Shown here piece after piece: positions 39,726 through 46,791 of a stretch of DNA of 64,000 nucleotides. Source of the DNA: CAZWLD01 sp964634685. Its GTDB lineage: Bacteria; Bacillota_I; Bacilli_A; Acholeplasmatales; JAEDCM01. A model generated the notes under the pieces. It worked only from the letters and a program-made list of their open reading frames with translations, was not told the DNA's origin and did no database searches. The translations under genes and the position numbers were made by a program. Where the stretch lies: positions 78,491-142,490 of the forward strand of contig CAZWLD010000002.1 of NCBI GenBank assembly GCA_964634685.1, written 5' to 3'. Each line of letters begins with the position of its first letter. Position 1 is the first letter of the stretch.

Positions 39726-40937
39726 ATGAATATTGTATCAAGAGGTGTAGATATTTCAAAACACAATACGATAGATTGGCATAAGGTTCGAAAAACAGAA
39801 ATTGATTTTGTTTTAATAAGAGCTGGTTTTGGTGTTAATACTGTTGATGAGAAATTTATTGAGAATATTGAAAATGCTATTAAATGCGGGCTTGATATTG
39901 GAATATATTGGTTTAGTTATGCATCTAATCCAATTCAAGCTAAATAGGAAGCTGAATTTTGTTTAAAAACAATTTCTCCTTATAGAAAATATATAAATTA
40001 TCCTGTTTGGTTTGATTGGGAAGGAGATAGTTATAATTACGTTGTAAGAACATATAATATAATTCCAACAAGAGAATTAGTAAGTAATATGGCTATAGCT
40101 TTTATGGAAACAATTAAGGCGGCAGGCTATATGACAGGTAATTATAGCAATAAATCTTATTTAAATTCTTTCTTTAATGATACTGTTAAGAATAATTATG
40201 ATATTTGGCTTGCTCATGTAAAAGATAGATCAGGTAATCCATTGTATATTTCTGATTATAAAGGAAAATATACTATACATTAGTATAGTTGGGTTGGAAA
40301 ACCTAGCGGATTTTTAAGCAATACAGATATGGATTATTGCTATAAAGATTATGTTGGAAGAAAACCTACAATAGAAGAGCTAACAAAACCCACTACTTAT
40401 CAAATTCCAGAAGGAATTGATTTTGCGACAGCTACTTCTAAAAATGTAATTACAACATATTCTTATAATTCTCATAAAGATAAAAAATTATCAAATCATT
40501 TTTAGGTAAAAGAATTTGCAAGCAAATCAGGAAATAAAATTTATTCTGATAAAGTAAAAGTTCATAATAAGTTAATTATTATTCTTGAAGCTTTGTATAA
40601 AGAATTAAATTGTTCTAAAATAATTGTAAACAGCGGCTACCGCACAAAAGAGCATGATATCGCGGTTGGAGGTAGTGGAACTGGATAGCATGTTTTAGGA
40701 CGCGCAGCTGATATAGTATGTTATGATAAAAATGGAAAAATCATTCCTGCAAAAAAAGTATGTTGTACTCTTGAAGATATGGGCGGAATATATGGAATTG
40801 GGTATATTTCAGCAAATGCTACTCATGTTGATACAAGAGCTAAAGATAAAAAATGGTGGGGAGACGAAACTAGACCTGGCTAGCCTAATATCTCAAGATT
40901 AGGGTATGATTCTTTCCACACTTATTTCAAAATGTAA
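39726..40937 (+). CDS. endolysin: GH25 muramidase plus M15 peptidase
   Basis: 403 aa, five TAG codons (39945, 40281, 40503, 40686, 40881). N-terminal GH25 lysozyme: GVDISKHNTIDW, FVLIRAGFG, VWFDWEGDSY (catalytic acids) and IH-Q-YSW, where the Gln of the family WQYS motif is a TAG. C-terminal peptidase M15A: SGYRTKEHD, GTG-Q-HVLGRAADI (Zn ligands His and Asp) and THVDTR. Cuts both glycan and peptide of peptidoglycan. RBS AAAGGAG. All active forms need TAG suppression, tying lysis to the recoding tRNA. Confidence 0.92.
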
Positions 40938-41014
40938 AAATTGCATTTAAAAAGTTTAAAACTACGAAATTATTTATAAGTACGGGCGTCAGCGCTCCAA
41001 GCTTGCTAAAAGCA

Positions 41015-41055
41015 AAAAAGACCTGCAATATTTAATTATATTGCAGGTCTTTTTT
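41015..41055. terminator. bidirectional terminator between converging genes
   Basis: Stem GACCTGCAATAT / ATATTGCAGGTC flanked by A6 and T6 between endolysin (plus) and the 41054-41428 gene (minus). Confidence 0.85.
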
Positions 41056-41428
41056 ATTGTTTTAATTGTTCAATAATATTTTGAACTTCTTTTGCAAATC
41101 TCCATTCAAAATTACAAGAACAAAATCCTTTAGGATTATTATCATTAAAATAACCACATTGACCATCGCCGCCACAAGGTAAATGTTTACAATAATTACA
41201 TTCATCTTCTCCATAATTATTTATATCATTTGCCATATTATTTATTGTGTTAAGCATTGATGATAACAAATAGATTATTTCTTTCTTTTTATCTTCTGTT
41301 AATATATTTTCTTCAGATACACTATTTTCTGATATTGGTAAATTGTTTTCTGTATGAATTAATATTCTTTCCATATCTTCTGCAGGGCAGTATAAATTAC
41401 CATTAGGAATTTCTATTGGAGCATCCAT
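41054..41428 (-). CDS. cysteine-rich hypothetical protein (124 aa)
   Basis: Acidic N-terminal half, then a Cys cluster (CNYCKHLPCGGDGQCG, FCSCNFEW) that could bind zinc. RBS GGAGG. No TAG. It follows the Ro-like gene's terminator on the minus strand. No family recognised. Confidence 0.5.
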   Translation of the reverse strand: MDAPIEIPNGNLYCPAEDMERILIHTENNLPISENSVSEENILTEDKKKEIIYLLSSMLNTINNMANDINNYGEDECNYCKHLPCGGDGQCGYFNDNNPKGFCSCNFEWRFAKEVQNIIEQLKQ

Positions 41429-41455
41429 ATTTTTTCCTCCTTATTTGAATAGAAA

Positions 41456-41481
41456 AATAGGGACTTATGAAAGTCCCTATT
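41456..41481 (-). terminator. intrinsic terminator after Ro-like gene
   Basis: 11-bp stem AATAGGGACTT / AAGTCCCTATT with a 4-nt loop and ATTTTTC after it on the minus strand. Confidence 0.7.
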
Positions 41482-41494
41482 CATATATTAACTC

Positions 41495-42985
41495 TTAGCA
41501 AGCAGTAATACTTGCGTATCTGTCACTAAGGAGCTTATCAAGCATAAGAGAATAGCCTGTCTTACCAGTGAGAATACTCTCAAAGGTTGTAGGAGAACTT
41601 CCACTTACGCAAGATACATTAGGACCGAGATCAAGGATTGTGTCGTGTCTTGCATCGACATTCCAGTAAACTAACTTAGGCATCTTAAGACCTACGGCAG
41701 ACCAGTTCTGACGAACTTTCTCCATCTCCGTAGAAGCATTATCTGAAGTCCAACGATGTCCACTGTTTCTATAATCGTAAGTGCCTTCATCAATTTCCAT
41801 ATCAGAAATAACTACGATTGTCTCAGGAACATCCTTAGGATTTACATTATACTTGAGAGCTGTATTCTTCAAGAGTTCAAAGACTGCAAGAAGATTTGTG
41901 TTCTCAATAATATTCATCTTATAGATGTTCTGAACCTTAGCTACGAAATCTACTCCCGTAGTTTCGATAAACTGAGGACGGCTTGAGAAAGTGATAAAAC
42001 GATTAGCAAAAGGACCTCTCAATCTCTCTGCACAATAAAGTCCAAGAGAAATTGCCATATTGATAGGAGTTCCTCTCATTGAGCCTGATGTATCTACTAC
42101 ACACATCATACTGCCTTCCTTACCGTTGAAGTAATCAGGAAGATTTTCCCAATACTTATTAACCATAAGTCTATCAACATTATCAAGAGGAGCGTAAGTG
42201 GGGATTCTGATTGCATTCTGAACGACTTCGTAAGGATAAAGAGTCTTTGCATTTACCTTAGTATCCTTGCTCTTAGCAAAAGCCTCATACTTCTTAGCAA
42301 TAATGTCTCTGCGGGCAAAGGCATTCTTATACATAAGACCAGCCTTAGAAGGAATCTTATCGAACTCGATTTCATCCCATCTATTCTCAGACATCAGCTT
42401 TTCAACAATGTTAATCTTAGTTCTAAGAGAAGAAAGAGCAACACGATACTCCTTGCTGGTAAGTCCAAGAGCCTGTCTCAAAATCTTAGCAGCACGCTTA
42501 GTCTTAGGAGAAGAAGCGTTTTCGGAAGGCATCCACTTACCAAGAAGAGAAGGAGTCTTACTTGCAAGGTCAAGAACAAACTGCTCACGGATTGCCTTTA
42601 CCATATCGTCCTGAAGCTCAGTGTCAAGAGCACAGTAAATAAGGTCGTCCCATCTTCCGTACTCACTAATCTTATCAAGAAGACGATAAGCCTGTTCCTC
42701 ATCGTGATTGATAAGCCAGCGGAAAGCTACTCTGAAAAAGCGTCTTTCGCCCTGACCGCCGCGGCAATCACGAAGGTAGAAAAGACACTTCAATGCCAAT
42801 TCCTTATCCTCTTCATATGCCTTCTTAAACAGATTAGCCACATCAGCATCGCTTCTCTTACGATAAGCTCCGCCAAAAGCAAACATATCATAAACTGCAA
42901 AATGAGTTGAGGTGTGAGCGGTTGCCCCATTTTCAGTTCTCTTGTATTCGTTGGTTTCAGAGAGAGCATTTACAAAAGTATTCAT
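41495..42985 (-). CDS. Ro60/TROVE-like (DUF2828) RNA-binding protein with vWA domain
   Basis: 496 aa, no TAG. The N-terminal two thirds are helical repeats (KCLFYLRDCRGGQGERRFF, SEYGRWDDL, RAAKILRQALGLTSKEYR) matching the DUF2828/TROVE group; the C-terminal von Willebrand A domain carries the MIDAS motif VVDTSGSM, then VVISDMEIDEG and YWNVDARHD. Bacterial Ro proteins bind Y RNAs and structured or damaged RNAs. Here the gene neighbours a tRNA array, has its own promoter, and two structured RNA elements (43160-43224, 43243-43311) lie just upstream, the position where Y RNA genes sit in Deinococcus. Confidence 0.78.
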   Translation of the reverse strand: MNTFVNALSETNEYKRTENGATAHTSTHFAVYDMFAFGGAYRKRSDADVANLFKKAYEEDKELALKCLFYLRDCRGGQGERRFFRVAFRWLINHDEEQAYRLLDKISEYGRWDDLIYCALDTELQDDMVKAIREQFVLDLASKTPSLLGKWMPSENASSPKTKRAAKILRQALGLTSKEYRVALSSLRTKINIVEKLMSENRWDEIEFDKIPSKAGLMYKNAFARRDIIAKKYEAFAKSKDTKVNAKTLYPYEVVQNAIRIPTYAPLDNVDRLMVNKYWENLPDYFNGKEGSMMCVVDTSGSMRGTPINMAISLGLYCAERLRGPFANRFITFSSRPQFIETTGVDFVAKVQNIYKMNIIENTNLLAVFELLKNTALKYNVNPKDVPETIVVISDMEIDEGTYDYRNSGHRWTSDNASTEMEKVRQNWSAVGLKMPKLVYWNVDARHDTILDLGPNVSCVSGSSPTTFESILTGKTGYSLMLDKLLSDRYASITAC

Positions 42986-43057
42986 AATATCAATTCTCCT
43001 TTTATCTCTTGGCTATTGTCATAGCCATTTTTATGTGTTTTTTAACTTTCTATATAT

Positions 43058-43086
43058 ATTATATCATATATTTTTAAAAATTTCAA
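43058..43086 (-). promoter_or_regulatory. promoter for Ro-like gene
   Basis: TTGAAA, 17 nt, TATAAT on the minus strand. Confidence 0.65.
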
Positions 43087-43118
43087 ATGGATTTTTTCTT
43101 TAGATAAAAAAGAAAAAG

Positions 43119-43150
43119 GCTTATTAACAATTCTATTTTTGTTAATAAGC
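43119..43150 (-). terminator. intrinsic terminator downstream of structured RNAs
   Basis: 12-bp stem GCTTATTAACAA / TTGTTAATAAGC, 8-nt loop, long T run on the minus strand. Confidence 0.75.
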
Positions 43151-43159
43151 TAATAATAC

Positions 43160-43224
43160 AAGACCTTATAATTTGAAGTTATAACTTAAAAATTATCAAA
43201 GAAAATAATTGCAGGGAAGGTCTT
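43160..43224 (-). ncRNA. AAG-CTT structured RNA element f
   Basis: Closing stem AAGACCTT / AAGGTCTT; on the minus strand the 5' arm is followed by CCCTGCAATT, the motif shared by this family. An inner hairpin (ATAATTT, AAGTT) is visible. Lies between the secreted-protein gene and the Ro-like gene. Confidence 0.45.
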
Positions 43225-43242
43225 TATAAAATTATTATTAAC

Positions 43243-43311
43243 AAGACGAAAAAAATAAATAATGTAATATGGTTGTAAAATATTTCTATTAAAATCTGCT
43301 GAAGTCGTCTT
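43243..43311 (-). ncRNA. AAG-CTT structured RNA element g
   Basis: Closing stem AAGACGA / TCGTCTT; 5' arm followed by CTTCAGCAGA on the minus strand. In tandem with element f, upstream of the Ro-like gene. Confidence 0.4.
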
Positions 43312-43318
43312 TAAAAAA

Positions 43319-43861
43319 TTAGTTTGTAGGATACCAAGCCCTACCTAAATATTCAATTTCTTCCAAATTACCATTAAAAGTATCAATAGCAGTTAAACTA
43401 CCCCATTGAGTTACTTTCTTTGGAAGTTTATCTTCTTCCACAATAAATTCTAAAACATTTATTGCAGTCTGTTGAGTAATAAAGTTATAACAATCTCTGC
43501 CATAACCATTAGGAGCATCTTTATTTGATTTACAATCTCCTAACATTACTCTAAATACAGAACCGTTATCTAATGTTACCTCATAAACAGAGCCAATTTC
43601 AGTTCCATATCTTTCTGCAAGAGCAACGAGATAATATTTCTCTCCGTTAATGTCCTAAGCATATCTTAATCCATTTTCATCAGTAGAAACAAATCCACTA
43701 TGTTGCAATTGCCATTGATTGCTACTTTTATTAGTAATCATATTCCAATCCATATAAAAATGAACATTGGTATCTTCTTGCGGCAACTCTAATGAATAAA
43801 CTGTAGCTCCGCAAAATAATATCATTGCTAACGCAAGTATTAAACTTAAAATCTTCTTCAT
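43319..43861 (-). CDS. secreted hypothetical protein (180 aa)
   Basis: Classic signal peptide at residues 1-24 (MKKILSLILALAMILFCGAT). One TAG (43655) in RYA-TAG-DINGEKYY. The mature part has ALAERYGTEIGSVYEVTLDN then GDCKSNKDAPNGYGRD, a beta-barrel-like domain seen in secreted or tail-associated cell-wall proteins; I cannot name it. Co-transcribed with the end of the tRNA array. Could act on the cell surface. Confidence 0.55.
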
Positions 43862-43876
43862 TGTTTACTCCTTATC

Positions 43877-43902
43877 TTTTATTGCGGGAGGAAGCAATAA
43901 AA
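43877..43902 (-). terminator. hairpin between tRNA-Ile and secreted-protein gene
   Basis: 9-bp stem TTTTATTGC / GCAATAAAA right after the tRNA CCA end; no T run, so it may mark the 3' boundary for processing rather than termination. Confidence 0.4.
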
Positions 43903-43903
43903 A

Positions 43904-43979
43904 TGGTACTCTGTTTAGGAATTGAACCTAAGTCTATCGCTTATCAAGCGATTGCTCTAACCTATTGAGCTAACAGAGT
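43904..43979 (-). tRNA. tRNA-Ile(GAT)
   Basis: Full cloverleaf, CCA encoded; anticodon loop TTGATAA, stem ATCGC/GCGAT; T loop TTCAATT. First minus-strand tRNA counted from the left of the array. Confidence 0.9.
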
Positions 43980-43986
43980 ATAAAAC

Positions 43987-44050
43987 AAAGCACATTTGGA
44001 ATTAAATTTCAGCATTAAATTTAATAAAAAAAGATTGCTGTCTGTGCTTT
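43987..44050 (-). ncRNA. AAG-CTT structured RNA element a
   Basis: Closing stem AAAGCACA / TGTGCTTT; minus-strand 5' arm followed by GACAGCAAT. Fills the space between tRNA-Ile and element b. Confidence 0.45.
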
Positions 44051-44080
44051 TATTTTATTATTTAATTTAAATATTTATAC

Positions 44081-44148
44081 AAGACTCTCTTATAAAAATC
44101 AAACTTGTTCATAGTTTTATTCTATTAAGAGATTGCTGCAAGAGTCTT
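44081..44148 (-). ncRNA. AAG-CTT structured RNA element b
   Basis: Closing stem AAGACT / AGTCTT and inner stem CTCTTA / TAAGAG separated by a one-sided bulge CTTGCAGCAAT (minus strand). Starts on the nucleotide right after the CCA of tRNA-Phe. Confidence 0.5.
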
Positions 44149-44224
44149 TGGCATTTGGGGTAAGATTTGAACTTACGACGCTTAGGGCTTCAACCTAACG
44201 CTCTACCAACTGAGCTACCCAAAT
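44149..44224 (-). tRNA. tRNA-Phe(GAA)
   Basis: Acceptor ATTTGGG/CCCAAAT, anticodon loop TTGAAGC, CCA encoded. Confidence 0.9.
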
Positions 44225-44464
44225 ATATTAAATAATCTTAATCAATAAAAGCCCCTTTTTAACATTATCTACTTTCGTTTAAGACCTTGGATTGTTTATT
44301 TGCCAATATTGGTCTCCTTCTCTTTATATTAAATAAAGTTTCGGATTGAAGAGGTTAACTTCGCACGCTTCGGTAGATAACCGATATTTACTTTCTTTAG
44401 AGCGTTGATAACTTTCAATAGACATATGTATGAGCTAAGTCCTTACTTTTGATAAGATTATTCT

Positions 44465-44540
44465 TGGTGGAACTAGAGGGAGTCGAACCCTCGCTCTTCT
44501 GCTTGCAAAGCAGTTGCTTTACCAATTAAGCTATAGCCCC
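44465..44540 (-). tRNA. tRNA-Ala(TGC)
   Basis: Acceptor GGGGCTA/TAGTTCC, anticodon loop TTTGCAA, T loop TTCGACT, CCA encoded. The 240-nt spacer to its left (44225-44464) holds no gene I can name. Confidence 0.88.
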
Positions 44541-44546
44541 ATAAAT

Positions 44547-44631
44547 TGGTGGGGAAGGTTGGACTCGAACCAACGAAGCCAAATGGCGGGTGTTTTACAG
44601 ACACCTGTGATTGCCACTACACGACTTCCCC
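44547..44631 (-). tRNA. tRNA-Tyr(GTA)
   Basis: Type II tRNA with long variable arm, acceptor GGGGAAG, anticodon loop CTGTAAA, CCA encoded. Confidence 0.9.
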
Positions 44632-44725
44632 ATTGCAATCTTGATTTTTTTCTAAAGCGGTAAGAAAATCAAGGGAAAAACTTACTGTTTTGTGTACACA
44701 AGAACTAATAAAATCTAAAAATTTC

Positions 44726-44799
44726 AAGAGACAAAGTATCTTTAATATTTGGTGAAAATTATTCAAATTTTCTAAAGATAATTTTGCTGTATGTCTCTT
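44726..44799 (-). ncRNA. AAG-CTT structured RNA element c
   Basis: Closing stem AAGAGACA / TGTCTCTT, inner stem ATCTTTA / TAAAGAT, one-sided bulge TACAGCAAAATT. Starts one nucleotide after the CCA of tRNA-Glu. Confidence 0.5.
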
Positions 44800-44800
44800 A

Positions 44801-44875
44801 TGGTGACGCCAGAGGGGTTCGAACCCTCGATTCCGCCGTGAAAGGGCGGCGTCTTAACCACTTGACGATGGCGCC
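44801..44875 (-). tRNA. tRNA-Glu(TTC)
   Basis: Acceptor GGCGCCA/TGGCGTC, anticodon loop CTTTCAC, CCA encoded. The spacer to its right (44876-45123) holds no gene I can name. Confidence 0.92.
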
Positions 44876-45123
44876 GTATAAAACTCGTCTTTCCGAGTCG
44901 CCAGTCAGGAAACGGGTTTCGAAAGCTGACATTAGAATTAGTGAGTGCACCGCTAACTCTAAAAATTAATCACCCGTTTAATAAAATATAAAATATAATT
45001 AGTAATGATTTTGCTATCAGCCTTTTTTATAGATAGCGTTTTTATTTTTGTAGCTACTCTTTCGGCTCGATTTTTATTAAAATTTTATCAAGTTCCACTT
45101 CCTCTTGACTTACTAATTATAAC

Positions 45124-45213
45124 TGGCGGGAGGAGAGGGATTCGAACCCTCGCACCTTTAAGGGGTCTATCGGTTTTCAAGACCGAACTCTTCAGCCGCT
45201 TGAGTATCCTCCC
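45124..45213 (-). tRNA. tRNA-Ser(TGA)
   Basis: Long variable arm, acceptor GGGAGGA, anticodon loop CTTGAAA, CCA encoded. Confidence 0.92.
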
Positions 45214-45216
45214 ATA

Positions 45217-45292
45217 TGGGTGGAATGGACAGAATCGAACTGTCATTTCTGGAGCCACAATCCAGCATTCTAACCATTGAATTACAAACCAC
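45217..45292 (-). tRNA. tRNA-His(GTG)
   Basis: Anticodon loop TTGTGGC; extra 5' G opposite C73 as expected for His. The acceptor stem has two T-T mismatches, so it is somewhat degenerate. Confidence 0.8.
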
Positions 45293-45305
45293 ATAAATTT
45301 TAAAT

Positions 45306-45380
45306 TGGTACCCTTAGTAAGAATCGAACTTACATAAGCGGTTTAGAAGACCACTGCTCTATCCATTGAGCTATAAGGGT
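45306..45380 (-). tRNA. tRNA-Arg(TCT)
   Basis: Acceptor ACCCTTA/TAAGGGT, anticodon loop CTTCTAA, CCA encoded. Confidence 0.92.
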
Positions 45381-45384
45381 AAAA

Positions 45385-45460
45385 TGGCGGTTCTACCGAG
45401 TTTTGAACTCGGGCTTCCAGTGTGACAGACTGGTATTCTAACCGATTAAATTATAGAACC
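45385..45460 (-). tRNA. tRNA-Asp(GTC)
   Basis: Acceptor GGTTCTA/TAGAACC, anticodon loop CTGTCAC, CCA encoded. Confidence 0.92.
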
Positions 45461-45463
45461 ATT

Positions 45464-45578
45464 TGGCAGGGGAGGTAAGACTTGCACTTACAATTCTAGC
45501 TTGGTATAGCTAAGTAAATATGCTGAGTATGTAGTTACCACAACACCCTATATAGCGTTTTGCTTAAACTACTCCCCT
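45464..45578 (-). tRNA. atypical 115-nt tRNA, probably Leu(CAG)
   Basis: Acceptor AGGGGAG/CTCCCCT, encoded CCA, T arm GTAAG-TGCAAGT-CTTAC and a long variable hairpin TAGCT/AGCTA. The D stem appears as GTAGTT/AACTAC with an imperfect hairpin inserted in the D loop. Best anticodon loop is CTCAGCA (CAG), but its stem is weak. Identity uncertain. Confidence 0.5.
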
Positions 45579-45580
45579 AT

Positions 45581-45656
45581 TGGTGCCCGTAGAGGGAATC
45601 GAACCCTCGACACATAGATTAAAAGTCTACTGCTCTACCAACTGAGCTACACGAAC
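45581..45656 (-). tRNA. tRNA-Lys(TTT)
   Basis: Acceptor GTTCGTG/TACGGGC, anticodon loop CTTTTAA, CCA encoded. Confidence 0.92.
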
Positions 45657-45762
45657 AGGTTTCTCACCTTTCCCTAAGGGTGAGAGCACGGGATACACTT
45701 TTTCTCTGACTTCTTACTGTGTAAGAAACTGATGGTATGTATAACTTACCTTTTGTAATATT

Positions 45763-45885
45763 CGGTGCGGAAGAGAAGACTCGAACTTCTGACCTTTAGG
45801 TTCCCATTAAAGAATAATTGCTGACTAAGTTTACATCTAAACTTACTTCTTTTTACCTACGTTCTCCCAACTGAGCTACTTCCGC
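45763..45885 (-). tRNA. tRNA with about 46-nt insertion in the anticodon loop
   Basis: Acceptor GCGGAAG/CTTCCGC, D arm and T arm (TTCGAGT) are normal; anticodon stem TAGGT/ACCTA is separated by about 53 nt containing a TAAGTTTA/TAAACTTA hairpin and GTCAGCAATTA. Removing the insert could leave loop AATGGGA (TGG, Pro), but the acceptor looks Gly-like; identity open. The 3' end reads CCG, not CCA. Confidence 0.5.
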
Positions 45886-45919
45886 ATATTTTTTCTTTTT
45901 TGATTTTTATTGTGTATAT

Positions 45920-45948
45920 ATTATAACATATATTTTTTTAAAAATCAA
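45920..45948 (-). promoter_or_regulatory. promoter for the left tRNA cluster
   Basis: TTGATT, 17 nt, TATAAT on the minus strand, just upstream of the interrupted tRNA at 45763-45885. Confidence 0.65.
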
Positions 45949-45958
45949 AAAATCTTAA

Positions 45959-46019
45959 TGGAGCAAGATTAAAGAATCGAACTTTAATTTAAAATGTTTT
46001 AACCAATAAACTATCTTGC
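45959..46019 (-). tRNA. 61-nt tRNA-like RNA lacking an anticodon arm
   Basis: Acceptor GCAAGAT/ATCTTGC, D arm (GTTT/AAAC), T arm TAAAG-TTCGATT-CTTTA, T discriminator and CCA are intact, but only about 9 AT nucleotides replace anticodon and variable arms. Cannot decode; could be a tRNA mimic or decay product. Confidence 0.55.
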
Positions 46020-46104
46020 ATATTCCGACTTTTAGGGCAAGTCGGTAGCCCGTGTGAAAGGAAAGGTTTTAAGATATTATAGGAAGCTCAATTTAATGAG
46101 CTGG

Positions 46105-46197
46105 TGGCAGGCAGGTGAGGAGTCGAACCACTTGCTATGAGATTTGGAGTTTCACCCCTGTCCGACAGGATTTAAAGCTACCCACCTATAAACTCAT
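46105..46197 (-). tRNA. atypical tRNA with D-loop hairpin, possible CAT anticodon
   Basis: Acceptor AGGTGGG/CCTGCCT and CCA; CCTGT-CGG-ACAGG hairpin inserted in the D loop; loop-like CTCATAG suggests CAT (Met or Ile2), but the anticodon and T stems pair poorly. Confidence 0.4.
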
Positions 46198-46229
46198 AAG
46201 GATTATTGTGTCTGATGAGTATTGCACAT

Positions 46230-46369
46230 TGGGCAGGAAAGTAGGATTCGAACCTACACAAACGGCACCAGAAGCAAATATAATAAAGAGAAACGTTGCA
46301 GAAAATATTTTTGACAAAATATTCTTTTTTATACATAACGTTGCTCTATCCAGTTAAGCTATTTCCTGC
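46230..46369 (-). tRNA. tRNA interrupted in the anticodon arm
   Basis: 140 nt. Acceptor CAGGAAA/TTTCCTG, D arm and T arm (GTAGG-TTCGAAT-CCTAC) are sound. About 63 nt interrupt the anticodon stem, flanked by two GCAACGTT copies and containing a TTCTGCAACG motif. Joining AACG to GCTTCTGGTGCCGTT gives a perfect stem with loop TTCTGGT (CTG, Gln). Splicing is hypothetical. Confidence 0.45.
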
Positions 46370-46372
46370 ATA

Positions 46373-46624
46373 TCATTTTGCTTTATATCGTTGATACCAT
46401 TCTCGATAACTGCCCCAGCCATACTTTTGATATTCTTCCCAAGGCATAAACCAATAGTAATCACAAATATCATATGTTTCAAATATTTGTTTATATTTAC
46501 TATATTGAATTTGAATATCAGGATGTTGCTTTAACCAATTTCTGACTTTGCTGTTTGCCGCACGCTTTTTCGATTTTCCTTTTCTATCAACGCATATTGC
46601 AACTTTTTTATAGCTTCTGCTCAT
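46373..46624 (-). CDS. small basic hypothetical protein (83 aa)
   Basis: Starts MSRSYKKVAICVDRKGKSKK; strongly basic N-terminal half and aromatic C-terminal half (CDYYWFMPWEEYQKYGWGSY). Embedded in the tRNA array between a theta-type ribozyme and an interrupted tRNA. Related small proteins occur in phages and Firmicutes without known function. RNA binding is plausible from charge. No TAG; RBS AGGAGG. Confidence 0.5.
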   Translation of the reverse strand: MSRSYKKVAICVDRKGKSKKRAANSKVRNWLKQHPDIQIQYSKYKQIFETYDICDYYWFMPWEEYQKYGWGSYREWYQRYKAK

Positions 46625-46658
46625 TTCTAAGCCCTCCTTTTAAGAACTTAGAATTTTT

Positions 46659-46713
46659 ATATCAATTAGCGTTATCCAGTTCACACCACGAGGAGGTTTG
46701 ATATAAGTGAACC
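46659..46713 (-). ncRNA. HDV-like (theta-type) self-cleaving ribozyme 1
   Basis: Minus strand: P1 GTTCAC/GTGAAC, P2 ATATCAA/TTGATAT, P3 ACC/GGT with loop TCCTCGT, and J4/2 AACGCTAA holding the catalytic-type C followed by TAA; the stems interleave as in the HDV double pseudoknot without P4. Starts 2-3 nt after the CCA of tRNA-Asn, so cleavage at its 5' end would free the tRNA 3' end. Confidence 0.75.
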
Positions 46714-46715
46714 AT

Positions 46716-46791
46716 TGGCTCTGGGAGTGGGACTCGAACCCACGACCTTAGGATTAACAGTCCTCTGCTCTACCGACTGAGCCATCCCAGA
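46716..46791 (-). tRNA. tRNA-Asn(GTT)
   Basis: Acceptor TCTGGGA/TCCCAGA, anticodon loop CTGTTAA, CCA encoded; followed by ribozyme 1. Confidence 0.92.

Noticed and set aside
43160..43224. tRNA reading of the 43160-43224 hairpin
   Set aside because: An 8-bp terminal stem suggests an acceptor, but no D arm or TTC loop of correct geometry exists; fits the AAG-CTT family better.
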